64,000 nt of DNA from Protula sp. h YS-2021 (taxonomy: Eukaryota; Annelida; Polychaeta; Sabellida; Serpulidae). A program made the position numbers and the translations under genes. The stretch is taken from positions 54,500,510-54,564,509 of the forward strand of contig OX457024.1 in assembly GCA_949752745.1 (NCBI GenBank). Reading direction: 5' to 3'. The notes beneath the pieces were generated by a model. It saw only the letters and a program-made list of their open reading frames with translations, ran no database searches and was not told the DNA's origin. Positions 1-10,394 of the stretch are shown here, piece after piece (position 1 is the stretch's first letter; the number at the start of each line of letters is the position of its first letter).

Positions 1-167
1 CGCTTTTCTCCATTTCCACGCAGCGGACGCATCCTCTCCCACAACAAACACAGTAAAGAACAAAATGAATCACAAACGCCCTCAGCACACCCATAACACA
101 ACACATTCACACAAGACGCGACAATAACACATTCATACTCAGGAAATCACTTTTGCATACCCTAACA
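1..167 (-). repeat. A1 3' LTR, partial
   Basis: Nearly identical to the outer end of the LTRs at 4884-5852, 21316-22284 and 48535-49504, ending in CCTAACA at 167. About 800 bp of this LTR lie to the left of the window. The next bases, 168-182, read in element sense as a G-rich polypurine tract (GGAGTGGGGGTT) directly against the LTR, as expected for the plus-strand primer. Confidence 0.93.
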
Positions 168-420
168 AACCCCCACTCCGAGAAAACACCAAAGTTGTTT
201 TCTGATCACCTAGGGTATGCAAACCCGTTTAACACACTTTAATCACCAACGAATATGAAAAATTCACGAAAAGCCTCAAAATGGAACACATTCCATAAAA
301 CCCTTAAACCACCACATAAAGTGTTCAATCTCCGATCACGGGTGGCAGATGTTCAAGGAAGTGTCACAAAGACAATAATAGTCACAATTTGCACAAAATG
401 CAAAGAAAACGTCACAAAAG
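168..420 (-). other. A1 3' untranslated stretch with polypurine tract
   Basis: About 250 bp between the pol stop codon and the 3' LTR. The polypurine tract occupies 168-182. The rest has no coding signal that I trust. A 70-codon plus-strand frame crosses it and runs antisense into the end of pol in all four A copies, but the copies are too similar for that to be evidence of function. Confidence 0.7.
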
Positions 421-3321
421 TCACTGCCGACTCAGATAATCGGCTCCGATGTTTTCTGCTCCCTTGATGAACCTCATCGTGAAGGCATAGGTTTGTAGCG
501 CCAGCGCCCATCGCATTAACCTCGCACTGTCATTCTTACTGTTCTTGAGGTATGCGAGTGGCGCGTGATCCGTCTCGAGGACAAAATGGGTTCCGTACAG
601 AAACTTTGCGAAACGTTCGACTGCAAACACGATTGCCAAACACTCTCGTTCGATGACGGAATAGTTCTTCTCGCGGGGAAGCAGCTTCCGACTGGCAAAC
701 GCGACAGGAAACACACCATCTTCATGTTCTTGAAGTAACATCGCACCGAGACCATTATCCGACGCGTCAGTCCGCACTATGAACTGTTTGTCAAGGTGGG
801 GTAACCGGAGTATGGGCGCGCTGGTCATCAGGTGTTTCAGCTTGCGAAACGCACGTTCCTGAGTCTTACCCCACTCCACTTTGGATGGATGCTTCTTCCG
901 CGTTAAATCAGTTAGCGGCGCGGCGACTTCAGCGAAATTCGGGATGAATTTCCTGTAAAATCCGGCCATCCCAAGAAACGAACGCACTTGTTTCTTCGTC
1001 AGGGGCCGCGGAGCATCTCGAATCCTTTCCACCTTCTGGTCCTCCATCCGTAGCTTTCCATTACCGATGACATGTCCAGTGAAACCAATGTCGGAGAATC
1101 CGATGAAGCACTTCGTCGGACGTACAGTGAGACCGGCATCACGGATGCGAACGAACAACTCGCGTAGCGTCTTCATGTGTTCCTTCCACGTCGCCGTGTG
1201 TGGCAAGAGATCGTCAACATAGTTGTCGACGTTGGACAGACCCGTCAACATCCTACGCATCACACGATTGAACTTCGCCCCGGCGTTGATCAGGCCAAAT
1301 GGATTCCTTTTGAACTGAAACGTTCCTTTCGACGTAGTAAATGCTGTGTAGCGTTTGGAATCCTCGGCCATCGGTATCTGCCAATATCCCTTGGAAAAAT
1401 CAATTTTCGAGAAGATCTTGTCGGTTCCGATCCGTGCCATGATATCTTCGTAATTTTGCATTGGTTCGTTGTCAAATTTCGTGACCGTGTTCAGTCTTCT
1501 GAAATCAATGCAAAATCGATTGGATCCGTCTTTTTTCTTGACGAGAACCACCGGCGAATTGTATTCTGACGTGCACTCTTCAATAATGCCGGCTTGTAGC
1601 ATCTTCTCAACCTCGTCGTCAATCGCTTTGCGTTTTGCAAAAGGAACAGCGTACGGTCTAACACGGATCGGTTCTGTTGTAGTCAGCTCTATCTTGTGCT
1701 CTCCAAGATTTTTGAGTCCAGGAACATCAGAAAAAATGTCCTTGAACTCCTCGAGTACTGCATTGACCTCAGAACGTTCCGACTCTGTCAAATCCGGGCC
1801 GATGTGCACGTCCTTGAACGTTTCCTGCTGCTCCGTGGTTGGTAGGTGTAGCGGTGGTTCCAGATCTTCATCTGGCGGTTCTTCTTCGTCAATGACCGCG
1901 ATACGAGCGAGCGCCGCTACAAACTCGTCAATATCTTCATCATCTTCCTGCTCTTCGTTTGCTGTGCGTTGCACACACCTTTTCAAGAGATTGGCGTGGT
2001 ACACTCTCTTTTTCCCGGCGACGTCTATCTCATAATCCATCCGGCCCAGTACTTTCGTTACCGCGTAAGGACCTTTCCATTGCAGGAGGAGCTTGTTTGT
2101 ATCTGTAGGTAGAAGCAGATACACTTTCTCTCCCTCTGCAAAGCGTCTGTCCCTGGCCTTCTTGTCGTAGTGGTGCTTCGCCACTCCTTGCGCTTCTAGC
2201 AAACTCTCCCGTGCAATACGACACGTCTCTTCGAGCCTGTTGCGCAGGTCCGCTACGTACTGATAAGTGTTCACCACTTCTTCCGAAACGTCGTCGTCCG
2301 TCCACAACTCTTTGAGTATGTCCATCGGACCGCGCACTTTTCGACCGTACAGCAGCTCGAACGGCGAGAATCCAGTACTTGCTTGGGGCACTTCTCGGTA
2401 GGCGAACAGAACAGCTGGCAAATATCTGTCCCAGTCTTTCGGGCATTCTTGACACATCTTCTTCAGCATGTTCTTCAGTACTCCGTTTATTTTCTCGCAC
2501 AATCCGTTACATTTAGGGTTGTACGGAGTGGTAAAAAGCTGCTTGACCGATATCAACCGTGAAACTTCTCGCATCATGTCGGAAACGAATTGCGCGCCTC
2601 TGTCGCTCAACACCTCTTTGGGAAAACCGACCCTGCAAAATATGCCCAGTAAGGCTTCCGCGACCGTTTCCGTGTCAATTCGCTTCAAAGGAACAGCTTC
2701 AGGGTATCTGGTCGCATAGTCCACCACGGTTAGAATGTACCGATGTCCTCTATCTGAAACCGGGGCAAGCGGTCCAATCAAATCCACTGCTACGCGATCG
2801 AAAGGCACATCGATGATCGGCATCTCTCCTAGCGGCACTTTCTGTACTCTGCCTTTCGGTATTGTACGTTGGCAGACATCGCAGGATTGGCAGAAACGTT
2901 TCACGTCCGAGTCGATTCCGGGCCAATAAAAGTTCGTGGTGATCCGATCGGTGGTTTTCTTTGTCCCCAAGTGTCCGCCAACAATCGCTTCATGTGCGAG
3001 GGACATGACGCGTTCTCGGAGCTGTTTCGGAACCATTATCTGCTTAAGCTTAACTTCAATGTCGCCCTGCTTCTGATAGTAATACCGCGTCAGTATCCGA
3101 TTCTTGATCGCAAATCGATACGTAGCTCCCGTTCTTGAAGAGAACACCGTCTTCTCTTTCGCATGGCCGAAGAACTTCTGAAGCGTCTCGTCTTCGGCTT
3201 GGAACGCAATAAGCTGTTGCGAGTTTACTTCTTCGACCTTCACGGGAGGTGTAACAAGGGGCTTCACCGGGCGTCTTTCTTTCTTTTCCTGCTCCCGAGT
3301 TGCTACCGCGGCCACATCTCC
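421..3321 (-). pseudogene. pol: A1 pol part: integrase, reverse transcriptase, RNase H (frameshifted from gag)
   Basis: Downstream part of a broken polyprotein. It carries the integrase zinc-binding region (H, H and a C-rich CQSCDVCQ block), the D, D-35-E core, a GPY/F module (WKGPY), an acidic linker, the reverse transcriptase with YVDD, and RNase H with TDAS and ETDH motifs, ending at the stop codon at 421. Compared with the intact A2 and A3 copies, 35 bp are missing at about 3321/3322. Because 35 is not a multiple of three, this part is out of frame with Gag-protease. The first residues of the open frame upstream of the junction are out-of-frame sequence. Apart from the deletion, the protein is almost identical to A2, so the damage looks recent. 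Confidence 0.92.
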
Positions 3322-4837
3322 GCTCGGCAGGTACTTGACCACTGTCTTGCGGTTGCACCGCAATGGTTTGTGGTTTCAGGTCTGGCACGTTCCCGATAAT
3401 GAGATCAAATGGTGGTTTGTCAATCACCATGACATCCAGTTGTCCACTAAATATGGGGGTATCCACGTCTATCCGCGCCATTGGAAATCGCTTAATTGTT
3501 CCGTCGAGAAGGACACAACTACTGTACTGCCCGGTCATCTGAACGTCCTTCACCAAACTACTGCGAACGGCTGCGGAATCACATCCTGTATCTAGGAGTA
3601 CAGTCACCCCATGTCCTCCGACGTGACCTCCGTAGAGCGGTAGGTTCTCCGATTTCCGCCCGCTGCACAACGCGCCTGCATATGGGATGGCATCTCCGTT
3701 CGCCAAGCAAAGATGCCCATCCTTGACGTTCCGCTCGACCCGATGTCGGCATTCTTCGTCTGTCACTCCAAACGCGCCTGTTTTGCCCCGGTCTTCTCTC
3801 TTCCGCCAATTCTGTGGAGAACGTTCGCGGTACTGTCGCGCACCACCGTCTGCCTTCAGTTTCCTACACTCTCTCGCAAAATGCCCTTCTTTGTTGCAGT
3901 TGTAGCAAACTATGGGTCTGGTCTTCGTTTCAGGTTTGCGACATTGCTGTGACTGATTTAGTCGATGTGTCGGTTTCTGTCCACTTAGAACGGTCCTGAT
4001 CCGATTCTGCGAGATGCTCCCTCCATGTGCCTCGAGGTACTGCTCGGCCAGCCTAACTACCTCGTCAATGGACGGCGGAACTCTTTCACGGAGAAATAGG
4101 CTGATATCACTGCTACACATGTTAATGAACTGTTCCCGTAAGCACAAGTCTCTCAACTGCTCATAGTTCTTGTCGATCCCGGCCAGTTCTATCCAACGGT
4201 CAAAGAATCGTGCTTGCCTTGCACAATACTGACGGACTGTCTCCTCCTTTTCGGGCTTCACTTCGCGAAACTTGGCTCGGAATCCTTCCTCCGTCAACTG
4301 GTAACGTCGCAAGATCGCAGCTTTCAACTGAACGTAGTTGTTGGCGTTATCGACAGGCATACTACTGTAAACTTCAAGAGCCTTCCCCGTAAGAAGTGGG
4401 CTGAGACTAACGGCCCAAGTGTCTTCAGCCCAATCTTGATTCCTGGCGAAGCGCTCAAACCTCTCGAGGAAGGCATCAATGTCGTCTGCCTTCTCGTCAA
4501 ACTTCGGAAGCTTTGGACGAGGAGCTCGATACTGTACGTCGTGTCGCTGTGCTGCGTCGCGGCCTTGATCTTCATGGTTCTGGTTATGCAGCTCCAGCTG
4601 GCGCGTCTCCTCACGCAAGCGAGCAAGTTCGTGTTCCCTTGCACGATCCCTCTCCTGCTGTTCCAATTCCTGCTGTCTGATGCGATCCTCACGTTCCTGC
4701 GTACGTATCTCGCGTTCTCTTGCGACGCGCTCTCGCTCAGCTGCCTTTTCCTCTTGGTTCTGCACAAATTGTCGAAGCTCCGCGTCTTTATATCCCAACG
4801 CCTGCCCGACTTGTATCCATTCACGCATTTTCTCCAT
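3322..4837 (-). pseudogene. gag: A1 gag and protease part, frameshifted before integrase
   Basis: Starts with MEKMREWIQVGQALGYK at 4837, 46 nt downstream of the 5' LTR. It has a charged coiled-coil-like N-terminal region rich in Glu and Arg, a Gag capsid-like region (PKFDEKADDIDAFLERF), a CCHC zinc knuckle (CYNCNKEGHFAREC) and an aspartic protease with LLDTGCD and LIIGN. The reading frame continues past the 35-bp deletion to 3056, but those last residues are out of frame and not part of the family protein. Gag and protease domains are themselves complete, so a truncated Gag-PR product is possible in principle. I see no evidence that it is made. Confidence 0.92.
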
Positions 4838-4862
4838 GATGACTCATACACTTTGCTGACAG

Positions 4863-4880
4863 ATCCCGGCTTGGCCCCCA
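4863..4880 (-). promoter_or_regulatory. A1 primer binding site, variant form
   Basis: In element sense TGGGGGCCAAGCCGGGAT, three bases from the LTR. It matches the tRNA-Pro primer site seen in A3, B1 and B2 except for four consecutive bases (CAAG instead of TCGT). A2 has the same variant. It begins with TGG, as required to pair with a tRNA CCA end. Confidence 0.8.
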
Positions 4881-5215
4881 AAATGTTAGGTGTTTGTAAT
4901 CTTCGGATCCCAGCGTTGTGCGTCTTTGACTTTCAACAGGAAGTGTAGCGACGAACAGACACAAGACTGATTATATTATCTTACGATTTCTAAGATTCCG
5001 TTTTTTTTATATCCAAGGCCAACTATTGCGGAAGCAAACTAATCCGTCTCGAGAACATCTGTTTTTATTTTCCTTACTTTATATTTTTCCAAAATAACAA
5101 CTCCCAGTGCACCAGCACCACGTGCACCAACACCCTGTGCACCACTTGGACACACACCTGACGTGTATCCTCTATGCTTTCTCAAATCGACTGCTGATGG
5201 CGCAGCGAGCGCGTT

Positions 5216-5299
5216 CCTTATATAGTTGCTGGCAGAGCAGCCGCCGCTAATTAAAAATGCAACCAATCAAAGAGCTTCGCGCCTAAACTAAGGACCAAT
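5216..5299 (-). promoter_or_regulatory. A1 LTR core promoter: TATA box and two inverted CCAAT boxes
   Basis: CTATATAAGG lies at 5225-5216 in minus sense. Upstream in the element are two CCAAT motifs on the opposite strand (5263-5267 and 5295-5299). The same arrangement, with near-identical flanking words, recurs in every A and B LTR of the window, although the TATA word in B is the weaker TATTTAAGG. A start site about 30 bp downstream of the TATA box would lie near 5190, with the AATAAA signal further on at 5069-5064. Confidence 0.65.
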
Positions 5300-5446
5300 G
5301 AAAAAGTAGCTGCCCAAAAACATATCTTACAAGCAACGTAGCGACCAAAAACTGATATTTTCAAATCGATCACGAAGTCCTTTATAAAGTGGCACTATTG
5401 GTTCCAACCTATGGAGTTTTTAAATACTTGAAAACTACATGAAAAG

Positions 5447-5466
5447 TTTGTGCTAGGTAGCACAAA
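5447..5466. promoter_or_regulatory. Perfect 9-bp-arm palindrome in the LTR
   Basis: TTTGTGCTA, GG, TAGCACAAA. The same 20 bases occur in every complete LTR of both families (also at 8492, 9750, 15709, 21879, 27599, 49099, 54818 and 61902), although the LTRs around it differ between families. It could be a dimeric protein binding site in U3 or a hairpin. The function is unknown. Confidence 0.6.
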
Positions 5467-5852
5467 AATTTCCCTCGTCTCAAAACACGACAAAATGAAA
5501 AGTTCCGAACACAAAAATATTGCCATATGCACAATCACGACGCGTTCTACTTAATGCCATGTGAAACTTTAAATTTCGTCACCGACTTGTGAAGATACCC
5601 GATATACTTGGTATATAAGTAAATTTTTAAATGGCGCGAAATCTAACCAAGGATTTCAAACAAACTTGAAACTAGCACCAACGGGCGCTTTTCTCCATTT
5701 CCACGCAGCGGACGCATCCTCTCCCACAACAAACACAGTAAAGAACAAAATGAATCACAAACGCCCTCAGCACACCCATAACACAACACATTCACACAAG
5801 ACGCGACAATAACACATTCATACTCAGGAAATCACTTTTGCATACCCTAACA

Positions 5853-7697
5853 CTCGACATCACCCTTCGTCTCAAAATAGTACCGCATCAACAGTCCATG
5901 CTTGATTGCGTATCTGTAGCTTCCCCGTTTTCTCACTTTAAACACCGTTTTGTCCTCTGCGTACTTGAATTGCTTCGTCAGTGTTTCATCTTCCTTTTGT
6001 ACCCGTTTCAATTCATCAGTATTCATTTCACCGAGTTCTGCAGCTGGTGTGGTTAAGGGGGCTTTTGGCTTCTTTTCTCGGACAACTTGCTCTCTTGTCT
6101 GCACGGCTGCTGCAGTTTTCACTTCCACTGTAGTTTTCTCATTTGTGTTGTTCACATGTGCATCGTAAGCCTGTGTCGGTTTTTCACGATCATCAACCGT
6201 TGGAGATACGTTGCCGATGATCAAATCGTACGGAGGGTCTTCCACCACCATAGCCTCTAGCAATCCACTATAAATGGGCGTTTCTACCCTGATGCGTGCC
6301 ATTGGGAAACTTCTCAGGGTGCCGTCCATCAAAACACAATGACTCTCTTCATCCAACAATTGGTTCTCCGTGATGAGATCTTTGCGGATAACAGCACTGT
6401 CGCAACCCGTATCCTTAAGTACGATCACTTTCTGTCCTGCGACCAGTCCTCTGTATAAGGGAAGACGTTTCGCACAGTCCGGCTTGCCGCAGACAGTGCC
6501 CGTATATGGTACCGTTCCTCCATTGGCCAAATGCAGTTTTCCATCTTTCACGTTTTCAGAGAGTATGTCGCTGGTCAGTTTGGCAGCCATTGCTCCGGTT
6601 TTCAGATTTGTTGGCTTCCGATCAGAGTTGTTTGTTCCTCGCCAACTCTGTGGAGCATTTCCTTGTGCTGAGCGGTTCGATCTGTAGGAAAAGTCCCGCG
6701 ATGATTCGTTTCGCCGTGGAGTGGTTCCTTCCAGCTCGTTCTTAGCCTTGAAGCAATCGCGTGCAAAATGACCAGGCTTTCCGCAATAGTAGCACGCCTT
6801 CGATGCCTGAGCCGTTGATATAGCTGACGACTGTTGTCTGGCATGTGGAAAGCTTCTTAGTGGCAACATTCGGCTCTGTGTCGACGGCTTCCCTCTCGCC
6901 TGCCCTATTGTTCCACCGTGCGCTTCGAGATACTGCTCAGCCAGTTTGATCGTCTCATCAATGGACTTCGGTGCTCTTTCCCGTAAAAATAACGCTAATT
7001 CGCTACTGCACTGATTCACAAACTGTTCACGCAGAAATAAGTCGCATACCTCTACAAAGTTCTTCTCGATCCCAGACCTGTCAATCCATCTCCCAAAATA
7101 GCGTTTCTGTCGTGCGGCGTACTGACGGACGGACTCTTCTTTTTCTGGCCTGATATCGCGAAACTTTCTTCGAAATCCGTCTGCCGTTAACTGGAAACGT
7201 TGGAGAATAGCCATCTTCAACCGCGCGTAATTGGCGACTTCTTCTATAGGCATGCTGCTATATACATCCAATGCCTTGCCGGTAAGAATCGCGCTAAGAC
7301 TCACGGTCCAAGTATCTTCCGGCCATCCCTGACTGCGAGCGAAGTGTTCAAATCGCTCGAGATAAGCATCAATATCATCGACCTTCTCGTCGAACCTTGG
7401 CAGCTTGGGGCGACTACTATAAATGCGGCCCTCCCCTCGTTCTTCACCTTGATGTACAGCTGCTTGTGCGTGTACTTCGGCTAAGCGAGCTTCTTCGCGT
7501 ATGCGTTCCAGTTCATATTGCCGCTGTTGCTCTTTCTGTCGGTCCTCTCGTTCTTGAGCACGGATCTCGCGTTCATAGGCGATGCGGTCGCGTTCCTCCG
7601 CTTTTGTCTGCTCAGCATCGACGAACCTCCGTAACTCCTCATCTTTGTACCCAAGAGCCTGTCCAAGTTCAATTAATGCTCGCAAGTTCTGCTCCAT
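5853..7697 (-). pseudogene. gag: B1 Gag-protease, truncated by the A1 insertion
   Basis: Starts MEQNLRALIELGQALGYKDE, 45 nt after the 5' LTR. The visible 615 residues contain a highly charged Glu/Arg-rich N-terminal segment (about 25-85), a Gag capsid-like region (about 97-270), a CCHC zinc knuckle at 302-315 (C302, C305, H310, C315) and an aspartic protease with DTG at 429-431 and LIIGN near 492-496. The frame is free of stops, but runs into the A1 LTR right after GDVE, just before the integrase zinc-binding region in the intact relative. Residue 93 is Tyr here; the same codon is a stop in B2. The protein therefore cannot reach integrase or RT. Confidence 0.92.
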
Positions 7698-7721
7698 GAT
7701 TGTTTACCCCTTGGCGGAAAA

Positions 7722-7739
7722 ATCCCGGACGAGCCCCCA
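7722..7739 (-). promoter_or_regulatory. B1 primer binding site, tRNA-Pro type
   Basis: In element sense TGGGGGCTCGTCCGGGAT, three bases from the LTR. This is the proline-tRNA primer site well known from murine leukaemia virus, and it starts with the TGG that pairs with the tRNA CCA end. Confidence 0.88.
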
Positions 7740-7742
7740 ATT

Positions 7743-8974
7743 TGTCACAGTTTGGGTTGTGACGGTTATGGGATCTCCGCGCGTAGGTGCCGTTGGCTTG
7801 TCATGGAATGAAAATACGAGCAAATAATACGAAAATTGCGATATATGGCTCGCTATGTCGGGCAGTATCCGGATGTCAATGAAAACAAACTCCTTTCAAC
7901 ACTATTATGTTTATTTTATCTACTTCGTATGATATGTTCACATTTGTCCACCTTTTTCCTTTATTATCCAAATTTATGTCTGGCTAATTTATATGCCTTC
8001 CCTTCATTGAGTTATCTTTCAGTACCTTAATCATTAATACTTTTATTTCCAAAATAAATTATCCACGAACGTTTATTCATCCACCTTTCTCATAATACTT
8101 TTCAAAACCCTTTTTTTTTGTTGGTGCTAACACCCTTTGCACCCCATTTCGTACATTCTTTATCTTATTTCTGCCTTTTCTCGTAATAAATAGACCCACA
8201 CCTGACGTGCGGCCTCCATGCATTCCAAAAATCAAGTGCTGCTGGTGCAGCAATCGCGTTCCTTAAATACTCGCTGCCAGAACAGCCGCTGCTAATTAAA
8301 TATGTAACCAATCAAAGAGTTTCCCGCCTAAGCTTAGAACCAATAAGAAAATAGCTGCCCAAAAACGTATGTTCCAAGTGACATACGGGCCAAAAAGTGA
8401 TGTTTTTGGGAAGATCGCGAACTCTACTACAAAAAGGCTTTGTCGGTAATGATCTATGATATTTCTAAATAGTTGAAAATTACACGCAAAGTTTGTGCTA
8501 GGTAGCACAAAAATTTCACTCGTCATTAAAACCAACAATATGAAAATTTTTAAACCCAAAAATACTGCTAGGGGCACAAACTTGGCGCGTTCTACACAAC
8601 GCTATGTGAAACTTGAAATTTCGATATCGACTCGTGGAGATAACCGGTATACTTGATATATAAGTAAATTTTTAGATGACCCAAAATCTAACTAAACGAC
8701 ATCAAACAAACTTAAAACTAGCTCCATCGTGTTCACTGGATCAAGATCCCCCCAAATCCTAAACTGATCGTTACTGTCCTATCGGGCTTTATTACAAAAG
8801 TAGAACATCAACAAATGCACCCGTGCACCCATCAGCCACTTCAAGGGAAACACTGCACCGAAGGGCGCGGCTCCACACCCACATGCGTTCCGCATCATCA
8901 CAAACCGCGTGGAGCACAAACAGAACCACGAACACACTCCGAACACTCAAAACGTTAAATACGAAATTCTGACA
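7743..8974 (-). repeat. B1 5' LTR (1232 bp)
   Basis: Starts TGTCACAG and ends TTCTGACA on the plus strand. It matches the two B2 LTRs over its whole length with scattered substitutions. It contains the shared promoter core (about 8248-8715), the palindrome at 8492-8511 and several AATAAA-type signals near its left end in element sense. A 93-codon sense-strand frame crosses U3 (8296-8577). Confidence 0.9.
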
Positions 8975-9000
8975 TGCCCGGCGAAACGGATTTGGAGGAA
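8975..9000 (+). mobile_element. B3 fragment between B1 and B2
   Basis: These 26 bases encode PGETDLEE in plus sense, the N-terminal edge of the family B RT region, and join directly to 16196 once B2 and one copy of its duplication are removed. They show that B1 and B2 both landed in the same older plus-strand element. The last five bases (AGGAA) are the left target duplication of B2, and the first five (TGCCC) are the expected right duplication of B1. Confidence 0.9.
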
Positions 9001-10232
9001 TGTCACAGTTTGGGTTGTGACGGTTATGGGATCTCCGCGCGTAGGTGCCGTTGGCTTGTCATGGAATGAAAATACGAGCAAATAATACGAAAATTGCGAT
9101 ATATGGCTCGCTATGTCGGGCAGTATCCGGATGTCAATGAAAACAAACTCCTTTCAACACTATTATGTTTATTTTATCTACTTCGTATGATTGTTCACAT
9201 TTGTCCACCTTTTTCCTTTATTATCCAAATTTATGTCTGGCTAATTTATATGCCTTCCCTTCATTGAGTTATCTTTCAGTACCTTGATCATTAATACTTT
9301 TATTTCCAAAATAAATTATTCACGAACGTTTATTCATCCACCTTTCTCATAATACTTTTCAAAACCCTTCTTTTTTCATTGGTGCTAACACCCTTTGCAC
9401 CCCATTTCGTACAGCCTTTGTCTCATTTCTGTCTTTTCTCGTAATAAATAGACCCACGCCTGACGTGCGGCCTCCATGCATTCGAAAAATCAACTGCTGC
9501 TGGTGCAGCAAGCGCGTTCCTTAAATACTCGCTGCCAGAACAGCCGCTGCTAATTAAATATGTAGCCAATCAAAGAGTTTCCCGCCTAAACTTAGAACCA
9601 ATAAGAAAATAGCTGCCCAAAAACATATGTTATAAGTGACGTATGGGCCAAAAAGTGATGTTTTTGGGAAGACCACAAACTCGTCTACAAAAAGGTTTTG
9701 TCGGTTATGATCTCTGGCATTTATAAATACTTGAAAATTACACGCAAAGTTTGTGCTAGGTAGCACAAAAATTTCACTCGTCATTAAAACCAACAATATG
9801 AAAATTTTTAAACACAAAAATACTGCCATGTGCACAATCTTGGCGCGTTCTACACAACGCTATGTGAAACTTGAAATTTCGATATCGACTCGTGGAGATA
9901 ACCGGTATACTTGATATATAAGTAAATTTTTAGATGACCCAAAATCTAACTAAACGACATCAAACAAACTTAAAACTAGCTCCATCGTGTTCACTGGATC
10001 AAGATCCCCCCAAATCCTAAACTGATCGTCACTGTCCTATCGGGCTTTATTACAAAAGTAAAACATCAACAAATGCACCCGTGCATTCATCACCCACTTC
10101 AAAGGAAACTCTCCCTCGAAGGGCGCGGCTCCACACCCACATGCGTTCCGCATCATCACAAACCGCGTGGAGCACAAACAGAACCACGAACACACTCCGA
10201 ACACTCAAAACGTTGAATACGAAATTCTGACA
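9001..10232 (-). repeat. B2 3' LTR (1232 bp)
   Basis: Starts TGTCACAG, ends TTCTGACA. It has the same layout as the 5' LTR of this element, including the palindrome at 9750-9769 and the paired CCAAT motifs. It is preceded by the target duplication AGGAA. Confidence 0.94.
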
Positions 10233-10394
10233 ACTACTCCCCCTTTTAAGAAAACACCCCATTGTTTTCTAAAAAAAAAATAATCTGTCAGAATGTGCTA
10301 ATTCCGCTATACATGTTATGCAATGAAAACCATTAAAATAATAAAATACACAGTACAAATTAACAAGAAAGTCACAAGGCATAAAGATCACTGG
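10233..10394 (-). other. B2 3' untranslated stretch with polypurine tract
   Basis: Runs from the pol stop to the LTR. In element sense the last bases are the purine tract AAAAGGGGGAGTAGT against the LTR. Otherwise it is A/T-rich, and nothing else is recognisable. Confidence 0.8.

Larger units (their letters stand above)
1..5852 (-). mobile_element. A1: family A Gmr1-like LTR retrotransposon, left end cut by window
   Basis: Minus-strand element. In element order it has the 5' LTR (4884-5852), primer binding site, a disrupted gag-pol frame, a polypurine tract next to position 168, and the start of the 3' LTR (167 down to 1). The LTR ends are the inverted pair TGTTAGG and CCTAACA. It is inserted in B1: the B1 frame stops at position 5853 exactly where the LTR ends. 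The left flank lies outside the window, so the target duplication cannot be checked. Domain order Gag, protease, integrase, RT, RNase H places it in the Gmr1-like group of Ty3/gypsy elements. A 35-bp deletion makes it unable to produce an intact polyprotein. Confidence 0.93.
4884..5852 (-). repeat. A1 5' LTR (969 bp)
   Basis: Bounded by TGTTAGG and CCTAACA. In element sense, from 5852 downward, it holds two inverted CCAAT boxes, a TATATAAGG box, and AATAAA at about 5069-5064, in the right order for U3, R and U5. Just left of the poly(A) signal region is a run of short GTGCACC-type repeats. The central part (about 5210-5680) is clearly similar to the family B LTRs, while both ends are unlike them. 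Confidence 0.93.
5853..8974 (-). mobile_element. B1: family B Gmr1-like LTR retrotransposon, 5' part
   Basis: Minus-strand element consisting of the 5' LTR (7743-8974), primer binding site, gag and protease. It is cut at 5853 by insertion of A1, and its integrase, RT and 3' LTR must lie to the left of the window. Its LTR ends at 8974 against B3 sequence, with TGCCC (8975-8979) as the visible half of the expected target duplication. Its LTR differs visibly from both B2 LTRs, so it is an independent and probably older insertion. Confidence 0.9.

Noticed and set aside
255..467. 70-codon plus-strand frame across the pol end in all four A copies
   Set aside because: Antisense overlap with pol, no recognisable domain, and no more conserved than the surrounding element.
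4214..4948. 244-codon plus-strand frame antisense to gag, open in A1, A2 and A3
   Set aside because: It is the shadow of a strongly coding frame; the copies are nearly identical, so persistence carries no information.
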